Source of the DNA: JASLEW01 sp035544895 | GTDB lineage: Bacteria > Acidobacteriota > Thermoanaerobaculia > Multivoradales > UBA5704 | Direction: 5' to 3' | Assembly (NCBI GenBank): GCA_035544895.1 | Contig: DASZZM010000016.1 | Coordinates: 1 to 64,000 of the forward strand | DNA length: 64,000 nt | Part shown: piece after piece, positions 28,291 through 41,616 of the stretch | Position numbering within the stretch: the first letter of the stretch is position 1 | Layout: each line of letters starts with the position of its first letter | Notes under the pieces: generated by a model | Databases searched by the model: none | Seen by the model: only the letters and a program-made list of their open reading frames with translations | What the model was told of the DNA's origin: nothing | Program-made: the position numbers and the translations under genes

Positions 28291-30729
28291 ATGGCGCCGC
28301 GTTTCGATCCCGAGGCACTGACACTCGATCTGTCGGTGGCGGACCTGCTCGAGGGCGGACTCCTGCGGAGCCTGGGTTTTGCCAACCGCGGCGGCTACGA
28401 ACGGCTGTGGCTGGGGCAGGCGATCCACAGCCGCTACCAGGAACGGCAGCTTGCCGGCGTGGCTTCGTACAGGCGCGAGGTGGCGGTCTCCTACGGCTTC
28501 GAGCACCGCGGCTGGCGGGTGACCGTGCAGGGGCGGATCGACGGCCTGCGGCGCGAGCCGGACGGGACGCTGGTGGTCGAGGAGATCAAGTCGGTGCGGC
28601 GGGGCGGATCGCTGCCGCCCGCGGTGCGCGAGCTCTACGAGCGCCAGGCTCTGCTCTACGCCTGGATGCTGGCGCGCGGCGGCGAGCCCGCGGTGCGCGC
28701 CGAGCTGGTGCTGATCGCGATCGGCAGCGACGAGCTGGAGCGCGAGGAGCTCGACTTCCACGCCGAGGCGCTCGACTCGGCGGTGCGGCGCCGGGTGAAC
28801 ACCCTGCTGCGCGCCTTCGCAAGCGAGCGGCAGAGGCGTGTCGAGCGGCAGCGCGCCGCCGAGCGGCTGCGCTTCCCCTACCGCGAGCTGCGCCCCGGCC
28901 AGGAGCTGATCCTGGCGGCGGCGGAGACGGCGGTGGCCAATCGCGAGCACCTGCTGCTCCAGGCCACGACCGGCATCGGCAAGACCGTGGCGGCTCTGTT
29001 TCCCGCCTTGCGCTACTGCCTCGCGCACGGCAAGCGGCTCTTCGTGCTCACCGCCAAGACCCTGCAACAGGACATGTCCATGGTCGTGCTTGGCCTGCTC
29101 AACCAGGAGACCGCCTTCCGCTCGTTGCGCCTGCGCGCCAAGGCCAAGATGTGCGCCAACGACCAGGTGCTCTGCCACGAAGAGTACTGCCCGTACGCCA
29201 AGGACTACGCCTTGAAGCTCCAGACCTCGGGGGTGGTCGGCGAGATTCACGGCCGTTACCCTTCGATCGAGCCCGACGAGGTCTTCCGCGCCGCCAAGTC
29301 CGCCGAGGTCTGCCCTTTCGAGGTGAGCCTCGAGCTCGCCGCCCGCGTCGAAGTTATCGTCTGCGACTACAACTACGCCTTCGACCCCTACGTGTCGCTG
29401 TCGGCCTTCGGCGCGGACGAGGACCTGTCGGATACCGTGCTGGTCATCGACGAAGTCCACAACCTGGTCGAGCGCGGGCGTGGCTACTACAGCCCCGAGC
29501 TTTCGGCGACGGCGGCGCGGCGGGCGGCGGAGGCGATCGGTCGGGTGCGCGAGCCCCTGCACCTGCGCATCGAGGGGCTGTGCCTCGAGCTGGCCGCGAT
29601 CGTCGAAGAAGCGGTCGCCGGCGCCCTGGCGGAGGGCGGGCCGGAGGAGGGCGACCGGGCGGTCGAGACGGCGCTGCCGGAAGACCGCTTCTGGCAGCTG
29701 CGGCCCGAGCTCGATGCCGCCTTCGTCGACTACCTCGAGCACCAGCGCGAAAGCCGAGCGTTCCGCGCCGACGACCCCTTCGTCGACCTCTACTTCGATT
29801 TCCTGCGCTTCCTCAATGGCCTGGCCGCGGCCGACGAGGCCTTCAGCCAGTTCGTCGAGCTCTGCCGCGGCGAGTCGCGGGTCAAGGTGCTGTGCAAGGA
29901 CCCCAGCCGTTTCCTGGGCGGCGTGCTCTCCCGCGCCCATGCCGCGATCGGCCTCTCGGCGACCTTGCAGCCCCCCGAGTTCTACACCGGCCTTCTCGGC
30001 TTCACACCGGGACGCACCGCGTTCGTCGACATCCCCAACCCCTTCCCACGCGAGAATCGGCGGGTGGTCATCGACTCTTCGGTCGCCACCGCCTTCCGCC
30101 AGCGTCCGGCCAACTACGACCGCATCGCCGAGAAGCTGGTCGAATTCGCGGAAGCCGTGCCGGGCAACTGCCTGGCCCTGTTCCCCAGCTACGGCTTCCT
30201 GGCCGAAGTGGCGGGCCGGATGCGGCTGCGCGCCAAGCGTTTCCTCATCCAGCGCCAGGCGGACAGCGATCGCGAGCGCGAGCGGATCCTGGAGGCGCTG
30301 CGCGCGGCCGTGCTCGGCGACGTGCTGCTGGCAGCGGTGGCGGGCGGCGTCTTTGCCGAGGGGGTCGACTATCCCGGCGAAGTGCTCAAGGCGGTGGCGG
30401 TGATCGGTCCCTGCCTGCCGGCCGTCACCCTGGAGCGGGAGCTGCTCAAGAGCTACTACCAGGAGCGTTTCGAGCGCGGCTTCGAGTACGCCTTTGTCGT
30501 TCCCGGCATGACGCGCGTCGTCCAGGCGGCCGGGCGCCTCCTCCGCTCGCCCGAGGACACCGGCGTCATCGCGCTCTTGGACCAGCGCTTCCTCCATCCC
30601 CCCTACAGCAACCATCTGCCGGCGGACTGGCTGCCGGAAGAAGGCGCCGGCGCCCTGGTCGGCGACCCGGCCGCCGCGGCCATCGACTTCTTCCGCGCGG
30701 TCGCCCTACGTAGCGCCAGAGAGGTGTAA
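28291..30729 (+). CDS. XPD/DinG-like helicase with N-terminal PD-(D/E)XK nuclease-like domain
   Basis: 812 residues. The first 200 resemble a Cas4/RecB-like PD-(D/E)XK fold: Asp in QGRIDGL near residue 84 and EIK in VVEEIKS near residue 100. The helicase part has Walker A ATTGIGKT near 226-232, the DEVH box VIDEVHN near 388 and a late motif VQAAGRLLRSPEDTGVIALLDQRF. Four Cys between about residues 288 and 341 (KMCANDQVLCHEEYCPYAK, AEVCPFE) are positioned like the XPD/DinG [4Fe-4S] cluster, implying a 5'-3' DNA helicase. Its job is probably DNA repair or replication-block removal (inference). The nuclease and helicase motifs both look intact. Confidence 0.88.
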   Translation: MAPRFDPEALTLDLSVADLLEGGLLRSLGFANRGGYERLWLGQAIHSRYQERQLAGVASYRREVAVSYGFEHRGWRVTVQGRIDGLRREPDGTLVVEEIKSVRRGGSLPPAVRELYERQALLYAWMLARGGEPAVRAELVLIAIGSDELEREELDFHAEALDSAVRRRVNTLLRAFASERQRRVERQRAAERLRFPYRELRPGQELILAAAETAVANREHLLLQATTGIGKTVAALFPALRYCLAHGKRLFVLTAKTLQQDMSMVVLGLLNQETAFRSLRLRAKAKMCANDQVLCHEEYCPYAKDYALKLQTSGVVGEIHGRYPSIEPDEVFRAAKSAEVCPFEVSLELAARVEVIVCDYNYAFDPYVSLSAFGADEDLSDTVLVIDEVHNLVERGRGYYSPELSATAARRAAEAIGRVREPLHLRIEGLCLELAAIVEEAVAGALAEGGPEEGDRAVETALPEDRFWQLRPELDAAFVDYLEHQRESRAFRADDPFVDLYFDFLRFLNGLAAADEAFSQFVELCRGESRVKVLCKDPSRFLGGVLSRAHAAIGLSATLQPPEFYTGLLGFTPGRTAFVDIPNPFPRENRRVVIDSSVATAFRQRPANYDRIAEKLVEFAEAVPGNCLALFPSYGFLAEVAGRMRLRAKRFLIQRQADSDRERERILEALRAAVLGDVLLAAVAGGVFAEGVDYPGEVLKAVAVIGPCLPAVTLERELLKSYYQERFERGFEYAFVVPGMTRVVQAAGRLLRSPEDTGVIALLDQRFLHPPYSNHLPADWLPEEGAGALVGDPAAAAIDFFRAVALRSAREV

Positions 30730-30738
30730 AGTTTCGTT

Positions 30739-31047
30739 ATGAGGCGACGAAATTCCGTCTTGATCGAACAGGAGGACCTGGTCATCCCTGCCGGCATCGA
30801 CAGCCTGGCCGCCTTCCGCCGCTGGGCCTTTTCGGACGAGTTCCCCGAGAACGGGCGGATCGATTACCTGGCCGGTACGATCGACGCGGACTTCAGCCTG
30901 GAGAAACTGGAAGGGAGCTACCGCGAGATGGAGCACGACTCCCGGGGCCGCCTCGCTTCTCCGCTCCTTGGGTTCTCCTCTCGGCTCCTCCGCCACCTCA
31001 CGCCGGTCGGAACCTTCCGCTACCAGCTCGAGCACGGCGGCACCTGA
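30739..31047 (+). pseudogene. N-terminal fragment of an Uma2-family nuclease-like protein
   Basis: The first 55 or so residues (LVIPAGIDSLAAFRRWAFSDEFPENGRIDYLAGTIDADFSLEKL) match the N-terminus of Uma2/DUF820 proteins, a PD-(D/E)XK-like family widespread in Acidobacteriota and Cyanobacteria. After that the sequence becomes unrelated and stops at 102 residues against a usual 190-220, so the catalytic part is missing. A short intact gene with another role cannot be ruled out. It lies 9 bases after the XPD-like helicase and 37 before the SNF2 gene. Confidence 0.6.
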
Positions 31048-31084
31048 GCAGGGTCGAAGGGGCGCTCTCACCCGCCGCCGATCG

Positions 31085-34000
31085 ATGGACGCTCCCAGCC
31101 ACCTCGAGCTCCACCGCGCGGGAGTCGGGCTCGTGCCGCCGGGCCAGCCCGGCCCCGAGACGGCGATCTACGTGGCACGGGTGCCCGGCAGCGGGAGCCC
31201 TCTGCGCTCCTGCAACTGCGCGGCGAGCCGGGCGAGGACGTGCCCTCACCTGCGCGCTCTCGACCGCGCGGTGGCTGAGCTGAAGCTCGATTCCGCCGGG
31301 AGGAGCTGGGAGGCGCATTTCTCGGGCACGCTCTGGTACCGGCTGGCAAGGCTCCTCTACGAGGGCAACGCCCAGCCTTCTGCCGAGGTGCGCGTGGGCA
31401 GGCGCCCTGACGACGCGCGGGCGCCGGCGCTGCGCATCACTTCGCGGAGCGGCGAGGAGCTCGCCCGCTACTTCGATGCCTCCCCCGCCCGGCTGCGCTT
31501 CCTCGAACGGATCGGCAAGGTGGGCGAGGCCGCCGGGGGCTTCGACCGGGCGGCGCTGCTGGGCCGCCTGGCGCTCTTTCAGCTCGAGGCCGGGGAGCGC
31601 GAGCTCGCCAAGCACGGAGTCAAGACCCGGCGCCAGGCCTGGGAGGAGAGCTTCTGGCACCGGCTGGCCTACCATTGCGTCCGCGAGTTCGCGGGCGAGG
31701 ACGGTACCTTTCATCCCGCGATCGACGCCGCGAGCGGCCGCTTCACCCTGACCTTCCGCCGCGGCGGCCAGCCCGCCCTGGAGATCACCGTGCCCCGCCG
31801 CGAGGTGCGTTCGGTGCTCAACCTCCTGGCGGGAGCATTTCCGCAGCAGCAGGACCTGGCGATCCATCCGGTCCCGTTGCGCTCGATCTTCCACGTCTCT
31901 CAGGAGACCCGCTTCGATCTCTCCGAGGTCCTGGTCCGCCCCGCCATCCAGGTCATCCAGGCCTCCGGCGAGGAACGGTTTTTGCGCCCCGAGGAGGTCG
32001 AGCCGTTCCGCTACGGCAACCTCGTTTATCTCAAGGAGCTGGGGATCCTGGCCGAGCTCGAGCGCCCGGGCCACGAGCGCAAGTTCCGCGCGCCGGCGCA
32101 GATGAAGCTCAAGCGCAGCCAGGTGCCGAGCTTCCTCGCCGAGTATGCCGAGGCATGGGAAGAGGGCGCCGTGGTGCTCGACGAGGAGCTGCGCCGGCGC
32201 AAGATCTTCCGCGACTTCGAGGCCGTCGAGATCGCCGGCGAAGCTCGGGACCGGAGCTGGTACTGGCTGGCAATCAACTACGGCCTCGGCAACCAGTCGA
32301 TCTCGCTCGCCGAGCTCCTGCGCGCCAAGCGAGACGGACTTCCTTTTCTCGAGATCGCGGAAGGCTGGATCGACCTGAACGCCCCCGCTTTCAGCCATCT
32401 CGACAGGCTGGCGGAAGGGGGTCCGGGCGAGCCCGGGGAAGGCGGCTCGCTCGAGCGGGCGGCCGGCGCGGAAGGCCCCGCCCGGCCTACGGCGGGCGCA
32501 CGCGGTCCCACCCGGCCGCCGGCCGGCTCCGGCCTGGCCGATCCCGTGTGCCTGACGGCGAGCGAGCTGCTGGGGCTCCAGGCGGCGGTGGGCCGGCCAC
32601 TCGGTCTGGCTGGCGGCGCCGCCGCGGCCCTCGGTTGCCTGCTCGAGCTGCGGCCTGCCCGGCCTCTCGTCCCGCTCGCCGGGATGAAGACCACTCTGCG
32701 CCCCTACCAGCAGGCCGGCCTCGAATGGCTGCGGTTCCTGTGGGAGAACCGGCTTGGGGGACTGCTCTGCGACGACATGGGCCTCGGCAAGACCCACCAG
32801 GCGATGGCCTTGCTGGTGAGCCTCGCCGAGCAGCACGGCGTGATGCCGCCCTTCCTGGTCGTGTGTCCCACCAGCGTCATCAGCCACTGGCGCGACAAGA
32901 TCCGCGACCACGCGCCCGGACTGCGGGCCCTGATCCATCACGGGGCGCAACGCGTCCTGCCGCCGCGGCTTCGCCCGGGCGACGTGGTAGTGACTTCGTA
33001 TGGCATCCTGCTGCGCGACCTCTCGCTGCTGGCCGGCACTGCCTTCTCCGTCGCCATCTTCGACGAGGTCCAGAACCTGAAGAACCGCGACACCAAGGCC
33101 TACCAGGCCGCCGTCCAGCTCCGGACCGAGATCAAGCTGGGCTTGACCGGCACGCCGATCGAGAACTCCCTCGCCGATCTCAAGGCGCTCTTCGACCTCG
33201 TGCTGCCCGGGTACCTGGGAAGCGACTCGGCCTTCGCCGAGCGCTATTCCGCGCTCGCGCCCGCGGCCGAATTCGGCCGTCCAGAGGCGCCGGCGGGCGA
33301 GGCGTGGCCCATGGAGTCGCGCTCCGGGATGGCTGCGATGCCGCTGCTCTTGACGGTACCGTCCGTGCCGTCCTCGACGGGGACAGCAGGAGGTCTGACC
33401 GCATACACCGGATCCCTGTCCGGCAGTCTGATCGGATGTGTCGGGTCCCTGCCCGGAGCGGGCGGCAGGCCGCCCGCTGCGCACCGGGTCGACGAGCTGC
33501 GGCGGATCATTTCCCCCTTTACGCTTCGCCGCTTGAAGCAAGAGGTCCTCGACGAGCTGCCGGAAAAGATCGAGGACGTGCGCACCTGCCTGCTGTCGGC
33601 GGACCAGGTCAAGCTCTACCGTGACGCCACCGGTAGCCGCGGGGCCGAGCTCGCGCGAGCGATCGAGGCGGCCGTCGGGCCGCTGCCCTATATTCACATC
33701 TTCGCCCTGCTCCAGCTGCTCAAGCAGATCTGCGATCATCCAGCGCTCGCCCTGCGACGGCTGGACGAGGCCGAGAGCTTCACCTCGGGCAAGTGGGACC
33801 TCTACCGCGAGCTCCTGTCCGAGTGCCTGGAAAGCGGCCAGAAAGTCGTCGTCTTCACCCAGTTCCTGGGGATGATCACCCTGATGCAGCGCCACCTCGA
33901 CGGCCTGGAAATCGACCACGTGACTCTGACCGGAGCGAGCGGCGGCAGCGGCCGCCGCGGCGCCCTGATCTCGCGCTTCAACAGCGACCCCGGCTGCCGC

Positions 34001-34309
34001 GTCTTCCTGGGAAGCTTGAAGGCCGGCGGCACGGGAATCGATCTCGCCGCCGCTTCGACCGTGATCCACTACGACCGCTGGTGGAACGCGGCGCGGGAAG
34101 ACCAGGCGACCGATCGCGTCCACCGCATCGGCCAGCGCCGCGCCGTCCAGGTCTTCAAGCTCGTCACCGAGGGCACTCTGGAAGAGAAGATCTCCTCGAT
34201 CATCGAGCGCAAGCGGCGGCTCATGGACAGCGTCGTGGCGCACGACGACCCCTCCCTGGCCAAGATCTTCACCCGCTCCGAGCTGCTCGAGCTGCTGAGC
34301 GGAGGGTGA
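31085..34309 (+). CDS. SWIM-domain SNF2-family helicase
   Basis: 1074 residues. An N-terminal SWIM zinc finger is visible as CNC-x7-CPH at about residues 41-53. A long middle region (about 60-520) is typical of bacterial SNF2 proteins of this class. The helicase core has motif I DDMGLGKTHQAMALL near 563, motif II DEVQNLKN near 660, LTGTPIENSLADLKALFDLVLPGYLG, motif V VVFTQFLGMITLMQ and motif VI DRWWNAAREDQATDRVHRIGQ. It moves along or remodels nucleoprotein on duplex DNA or RNA. Between the two RecA lobes (about 740-800) a Ser/Gly/Pro-rich stretch of roughly 65 residues is inserted that I do not know from the family. Confidence 0.9.
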   Translation: MDAPSHLELHRAGVGLVPPGQPGPETAIYVARVPGSGSPLRSCNCAASRARTCPHLRALDRAVAELKLDSAGRSWEAHFSGTLWYRLARLLYEGNAQPSAEVRVGRRPDDARAPALRITSRSGEELARYFDASPARLRFLERIGKVGEAAGGFDRAALLGRLALFQLEAGERELAKHGVKTRRQAWEESFWHRLAYHCVREFAGEDGTFHPAIDAASGRFTLTFRRGGQPALEITVPRREVRSVLNLLAGAFPQQQDLAIHPVPLRSIFHVSQETRFDLSEVLVRPAIQVIQASGEERFLRPEEVEPFRYGNLVYLKELGILAELERPGHERKFRAPAQMKLKRSQVPSFLAEYAEAWEEGAVVLDEELRRRKIFRDFEAVEIAGEARDRSWYWLAINYGLGNQSISLAELLRAKRDGLPFLEIAEGWIDLNAPAFSHLDRLAEGGPGEPGEGGSLERAAGAEGPARPTAGARGPTRPPAGSGLADPVCLTASELLGLQAAVGRPLGLAGGAAAALGCLLELRPARPLVPLAGMKTTLRPYQQAGLEWLRFLWENRLGGLLCDDMGLGKTHQAMALLVSLAEQHGVMPPFLVVCPTSVISHWRDKIRDHAPGLRALIHHGAQRVLPPRLRPGDVVVTSYGILLRDLSLLAGTAFSVAIFDEVQNLKNRDTKAYQAAVQLRTEIKLGLTGTPIENSLADLKALFDLVLPGYLGSDSAFAERYSALAPAAEFGRPEAPAGEAWPMESRSGMAAMPLLLTVPSVPSSTGTAGGLTAYTGSLSGSLIGCVGSLPGAGGRPPAAHRVDELRRIISPFTLRRLKQEVLDELPEKIEDVRTCLLSADQVKLYRDATGSRGAELARAIEAAVGPLPYIHIFALLQLLKQICDHPALALRRLDEAESFTSGKWDLYRELLSECLESGQKVVVFTQFLGMITLMQRHLDGLEIDHVTLTGASGGSGRRGALISRFNSDPGCRVFLGSLKAGGTGIDLAAASTVIHYDRWWNAAREDQATDRVHRIGQRRAVQVFKLVTEGTLEEKISSIIERKRRLMDSVVAHDDPSLAKIFTRSELLELLSGG

Positions 34310-34492
34310 AGGGAGTCGCGAGGCGGCCCCCTACAGGCACCTTCAGACGCCAATCGGACGCTGTCCGCTGGCCTGGGCGACCATGATGGGCAGGGCGTGG
34401 GCGACGAGCGCCGAGGCGTCCAAGGCCCCCCGGCGGGAATCTGCTAGGCTCTGCCGCTTGTTGGAAAGCCCGGGGGCGGCAAGACGAGAGAA

Positions 34493-36049
<1,557 letters not shown>

Positions 36050-36167
36050 ACGCCCCGCCGTCCGATAGACGCCAAGAGCCTCCCGCCAGGCGATCGGGTG
36101 CTGAGAGCACGATCTCGCTGCTCGGCACCTCTCGGGCTTGCGCTACACTGGTGGCAACGGAGCCGTC

Positions 36168-36526
36168 ATGAGCAGGTCGGAGCTGGATGCCGATCCCTCC
36201 TTTCCAGAGGAGAGCTACGCCCCCGAGGCGCGCCGGCGCACGCGCCGTCCGCGGCGCTTCAAGGTGCTGCTCCACAACGACGACTACACCTCAATGGAGT
36301 TCGTGGTGCGTGTGTTGATCGACCACTTCCACAAGCCGCCCGCCGAGGCCATCCACGTGATGCTGCAGGTCCATCACAAGGGCAGCGGAGTGGCCGGCGT
36401 CTATCCGCGCGACACGGCCGAAACCAAGATTGCCGAGGTCACGGCCGAGGCGCGCAGCAACGGAATGCCACTGCGCCTCACCGCCGAGCCGGTCGAGGGG
36501 CCGGGGCAAGCCGAGGAGGAGAGCGC

Positions 36527-36530
<4 letters not shown>
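36168..36530 (+). CDS. clpS: ClpS, N-end-rule adaptor of ClpAP
   Basis: 120 residues. ClpS binds N-degron substrates and hands them to ClpA. The core motif FKVLLHNDDYTSMEFVVRVLIDHFHK includes the Asn-Asp pair and Met used for N-terminal residue binding in known ClpS proteins. HHKGSGVAGVYPRDTAETKIAEV completes the fold. The N-terminal tail (about 30 residues, acidic then Arg-rich) is unfolded, as usual for the ClpA-inhibiting extension. ATG 36168 has GGAG in front; an in-frame start at 36138 is possible. The stop overlaps the TTG of clpA. Confidence 0.96.
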
Positions 36531-38860
<2,330 letters not shown>

Positions 38861-39227
38861 CGAACAAAGCTTCTGGTGCGCTCGAGCAGTCCTCCACCGC
38901 CACATCGCGACGCTCTAGATTGCAAGTATGACTGACAATTTTTGACCCTCAGCCGCCCTGGCCGGCTGGGCGCGGCGCGGTCTCCCCGCTCCTCGGGGCG
39001 GCGTCGGCAGCCGGTGCGGCACTCGCTCAAAACCCTGTGCTGATTGACCTGTCAACGACTTCCGGCGTCTCCGGGCACCGCGCAGGGCGGAGCGGGAGGG
39101 CTGCCTCGCGGACGGTGGCGGCCCCGACCTGTCACTGGCCTGCCGGATGCAATATTCCCCAGTCGAGAGGTGTTTTCATACAGGGCCAAATAGCAATAGA
39201 CTCATAGGGTCATTACCAGGGAGCCAA
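38861..39227 (+). other. intergenic region between clpA and the metalloprotease gene
   Basis: No ORF with coding character. Two GC-rich hairpins are possible (arms CAGCCG...CGGCTG near 38951 and CCCCG...CGGGG near 38985) without a clear T tract. The palindrome TTGAC-CT-GTCAA near 39043 could be an operator, but nothing supports a specific regulator. The last 60 bases are noticeably AT-richer (around ATACAGGGCCAAATAGCAATAG) and probably hold the promoter of the following gene; I cannot place its boxes with confidence. Confidence 0.4.
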
Positions 39228-41429
39228 ATGCAAGCCCGGATTTCTCACAGGCCCGTGTCCGTAGATCGACTCTCCCGGGATGCCGCGCTCCCGCCGTACC
39301 GTCGCCTGATGATCGGCGGCCTGCTGGCCCTGCTCGGCCTGCTTGCCCCTCTTGCGTCCTCCTCCGGCGCATTCGCGTCGACCCTTGCGGCCCCGCGCGG
39401 CGCGGCAGTCGCCCCGGACCTTGCCTCGACCCTTTCCACCACTCTTCCGATCTTGCGGGCGGCAGGCCCTGGCCAGCGCGTCGAGGCACCGGACCTGGCG
39501 AGCCCGGCCGAGCTCGTCCGTTTCGACGAGCAGATGCTTCCCGTCCTGCTCCAGGTCCGGCCCGATGCGACGGTGCGCATCAGCGGCTGGCCGGTGGCGC
39601 CCGAAGTTCGCAAGGACGTGGTGGTGACGCGCCATGAGATCTATGCGCCCGACGCGCGCATCCTCGAGGCGAAAGACGGGACGATGATCGAGCTGCCGCG
39701 CTCGCGGCTGGTCTTTTTCTGGGGCACCGAAGCCGGTGACCCTGAGTCGGGCGTGTTCCTGGCGCTCGATCCGCGCACCGGGACCATCGAGGGCTTCGCG
39801 CAGGCCGCGGGTGTCACCCACCAGGTGCGGCCACTCGTCCCCGGCAAGCCGGGACTGCACCTGGTCGCCAGGGCCGAAGCCTTCCTGGCGGCGACCGCGC
39901 CCAAGCCGACCTGGTCGTGCGGCGAAGAGACCCTGCCCCCTTTCCTCGCCGGGCTGCCTATGGCTCTAAACGCGCCGAACGCGCCGAACGGCCCGGCCGC
40001 GCGGGCCGGAACCTTCCCTGACGCGTCCGGCGCCGTGCCGCAAGGTCCTCCCGGCACCTTGTTGCCGCCTTCCGCGGCGTCGAGCTCGGGCCTCAAGCTC
40101 GCCACCGTGGCGATCGACACCGACTACCCCTTGCTGTCGCAGAAGTTCAACAACGACACCACCGCCGCGACCAACTACCTGGCCAGCCTGTTCGCCGCCA
40201 TCAACGTGATGTACGAGCGCGACCTGCAAGTGCGGCTGCTCCAGGGGGCCACGATCCTTCGCACCACCGCGGCCTCCGACCCCTACGTCCAGCAGTCCTC
40301 GGGCTACGCCAGCGGCCAGCAGCTCAGCGAGTTCTCGAGTTACTGGGCGAGCAACTATGGCGGCGTCAGCCGCGTGGTCGCGGCAATGCTTTCGGGCAAG
40401 AGCCCGTACAGCAACTCGGCGTCCGGCATCGCCTGGATCCAGGGGCTGTGCAACACCTCCTACGGGTACAGCTTCAGCCAGGTCTTCAAGATCGACTACC
40501 TCGCCGGCGACGCCCTGATCGTCGGCCACGAGATCGGCCACAACTTCGGCTCGCGCCACACCCATTGCTACAGCCCGCCGATCGACAACTGCTACGCCAA
40601 CGAGGGCGGCTGCTACTCGGGCGCCACGAGCTGCCCTGCGCCCGCGACGATCAACGGCGTCGGCAACGTCCAAGGGACGATCATGAGCTACTGCCACCTG
40701 CTGGGGGGCTGCTCGAGCGCGATGGTCTTCCACCCCCGGACGGTAGCGTTGATCAACCCGATCGTGGCCGGCGCCAGCTGCATCGCTCCCTCGGGCGGCG
40801 CGCCGCCGGCCGTCGCGAGCATCTCCCCCAACAACGGGCCGGGGACGGGCGGCACCCAGGTGACGATCGGCGGCAGCAACTTCACCAGCGATGCCACGGT
40901 GACGCTTGGCGGCGTCGCCGCCGCGGTCACCAACGTGGCTGCCGACGGCACGAGCATCACGGCGGTAACCGGGGCGCGCGCCTCGGGCACCGTCGACGTC
41001 GTGGTCGCCACCGGCAACGGCACCGCGACGCTGTCCAGCAGCTTCTTCTACGGCCCGAGCGCGACAGGCTTAGCCTTCTACACCGTGACACCCTGCCGGA
41101 TGCTCGACACCCGTAGCGCGAACGCGCCCGCCCTCGCCGCGAACCAGCAGCGTATCTTCGCGGTAACCGCGACCTGCGGAATCCCCCCTTCGGCGGTCTA
41201 CCTCTCCGCCAACGTCACCGTGGTCGCCAACGGCTCCGGCGCCATCAGCCTCTATCCCGGCAATGCCTTCCCGCTGGGGACCAGCACCATCAACTTCGCG
41301 GCGGGCAAGACCCGCGCCAACAACGCCATCGTCTTGCTGTCAACCGACGGCACCGGCACCGTCGGCGTGCAGAACACCTCCTCGGGAAGCAACGGCTTCA
41401 TCCTCGACGTGAACGGCTACTTCCAGTAG
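39228..41429 (+). CDS. secreted M12-like zinc metalloprotease with IPT/TIG and C-terminal beta domain
   Basis: 733 residues. ATG 39228 has AGGGAG in front; an upstream in-frame ATG (39147) lacks one. The signal peptide LMIGGLLALLGLLAPLASSSGAFA follows a long basic N-region. The protease active site is GHEIGHNFGSRHTHC near residues 433-446 (HExxHxxGxxH, metzincin) with a Met-turn IMSYCH downstream. Many Cys around it suggest disulphides and export. An IPT/TIG domain starts PAVASISPNNGPGTGGTQVTI. The last 120 residues, FYTVTPCRMLDTRSANAP ... GFILDVNGYFQ, form a C-terminal domain I recall in many secreted Acidobacteriota proteins, perhaps a surface or sorting module (inference). Confidence 0.88.
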   Translation: MQARISHRPVSVDRLSRDAALPPYRRLMIGGLLALLGLLAPLASSSGAFASTLAAPRGAAVAPDLASTLSTTLPILRAAGPGQRVEAPDLASPAELVRFDEQMLPVLLQVRPDATVRISGWPVAPEVRKDVVVTRHEIYAPDARILEAKDGTMIELPRSRLVFFWGTEAGDPESGVFLALDPRTGTIEGFAQAAGVTHQVRPLVPGKPGLHLVARAEAFLAATAPKPTWSCGEETLPPFLAGLPMALNAPNAPNGPAARAGTFPDASGAVPQGPPGTLLPPSAASSSGLKLATVAIDTDYPLLSQKFNNDTTAATNYLASLFAAINVMYERDLQVRLLQGATILRTTAASDPYVQQSSGYASGQQLSEFSSYWASNYGGVSRVVAAMLSGKSPYSNSASGIAWIQGLCNTSYGYSFSQVFKIDYLAGDALIVGHEIGHNFGSRHTHCYSPPIDNCYANEGGCYSGATSCPAPATINGVGNVQGTIMSYCHLLGGCSSAMVFHPRTVALINPIVAGASCIAPSGGAPPAVASISPNNGPGTGGTQVTIGGSNFTSDATVTLGGVAAAVTNVAADGTSITAVTGARASGTVDVVVATGNGTATLSSSFFYGPSATGLAFYTVTPCRMLDTRSANAPALAANQQRIFAVTATCGIPPSAVYLSANVTVVANGSGAISLYPGNAFPLGTSTINFAAGKTRANNAIVLLSTDGTGTVGVQNTSSGSNGFILDVNGYFQ

Positions 41430-41559
41430 CCGCACCAGGGCTTCTCAGATGTTTTCAGGGCGTTGCAGCTCGTCTTGCACTTGACTCTATCTACCTGTAA
41501 GCCATAAGCTTAGCTGCACCAGGCCGTCTCAGGATCTCGGCCCTTGTCTTGGTGATCCG

Positions 41560-41580
41560 GTCACCTAATTGTCACCTAAG
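41560..41580 (+). repeat. candidate left attachment repeat
   Basis: GTCACCTAATTGTCACCTAAG lies just before the integrase. It is itself an internal double of GTCACCTAA. A related sequence, GTCACCTAACGGACACCTAC, lies at 50129-50148. The shared part is GTCACCTAA and, four bases on, CACCTA. No tRNA 3' end overlaps it. Confidence 0.35.
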
Positions 41581-41616
41581 ATCGCCTGGTACCTCCCGGT
41601 TTTGGAGGACTGGGCG

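Noticed and set aside
39040..39055. TTGAC-CT-GTCAA palindrome as an operator
   Set aside because: Short, single copy and with no recognisable promoter around it.
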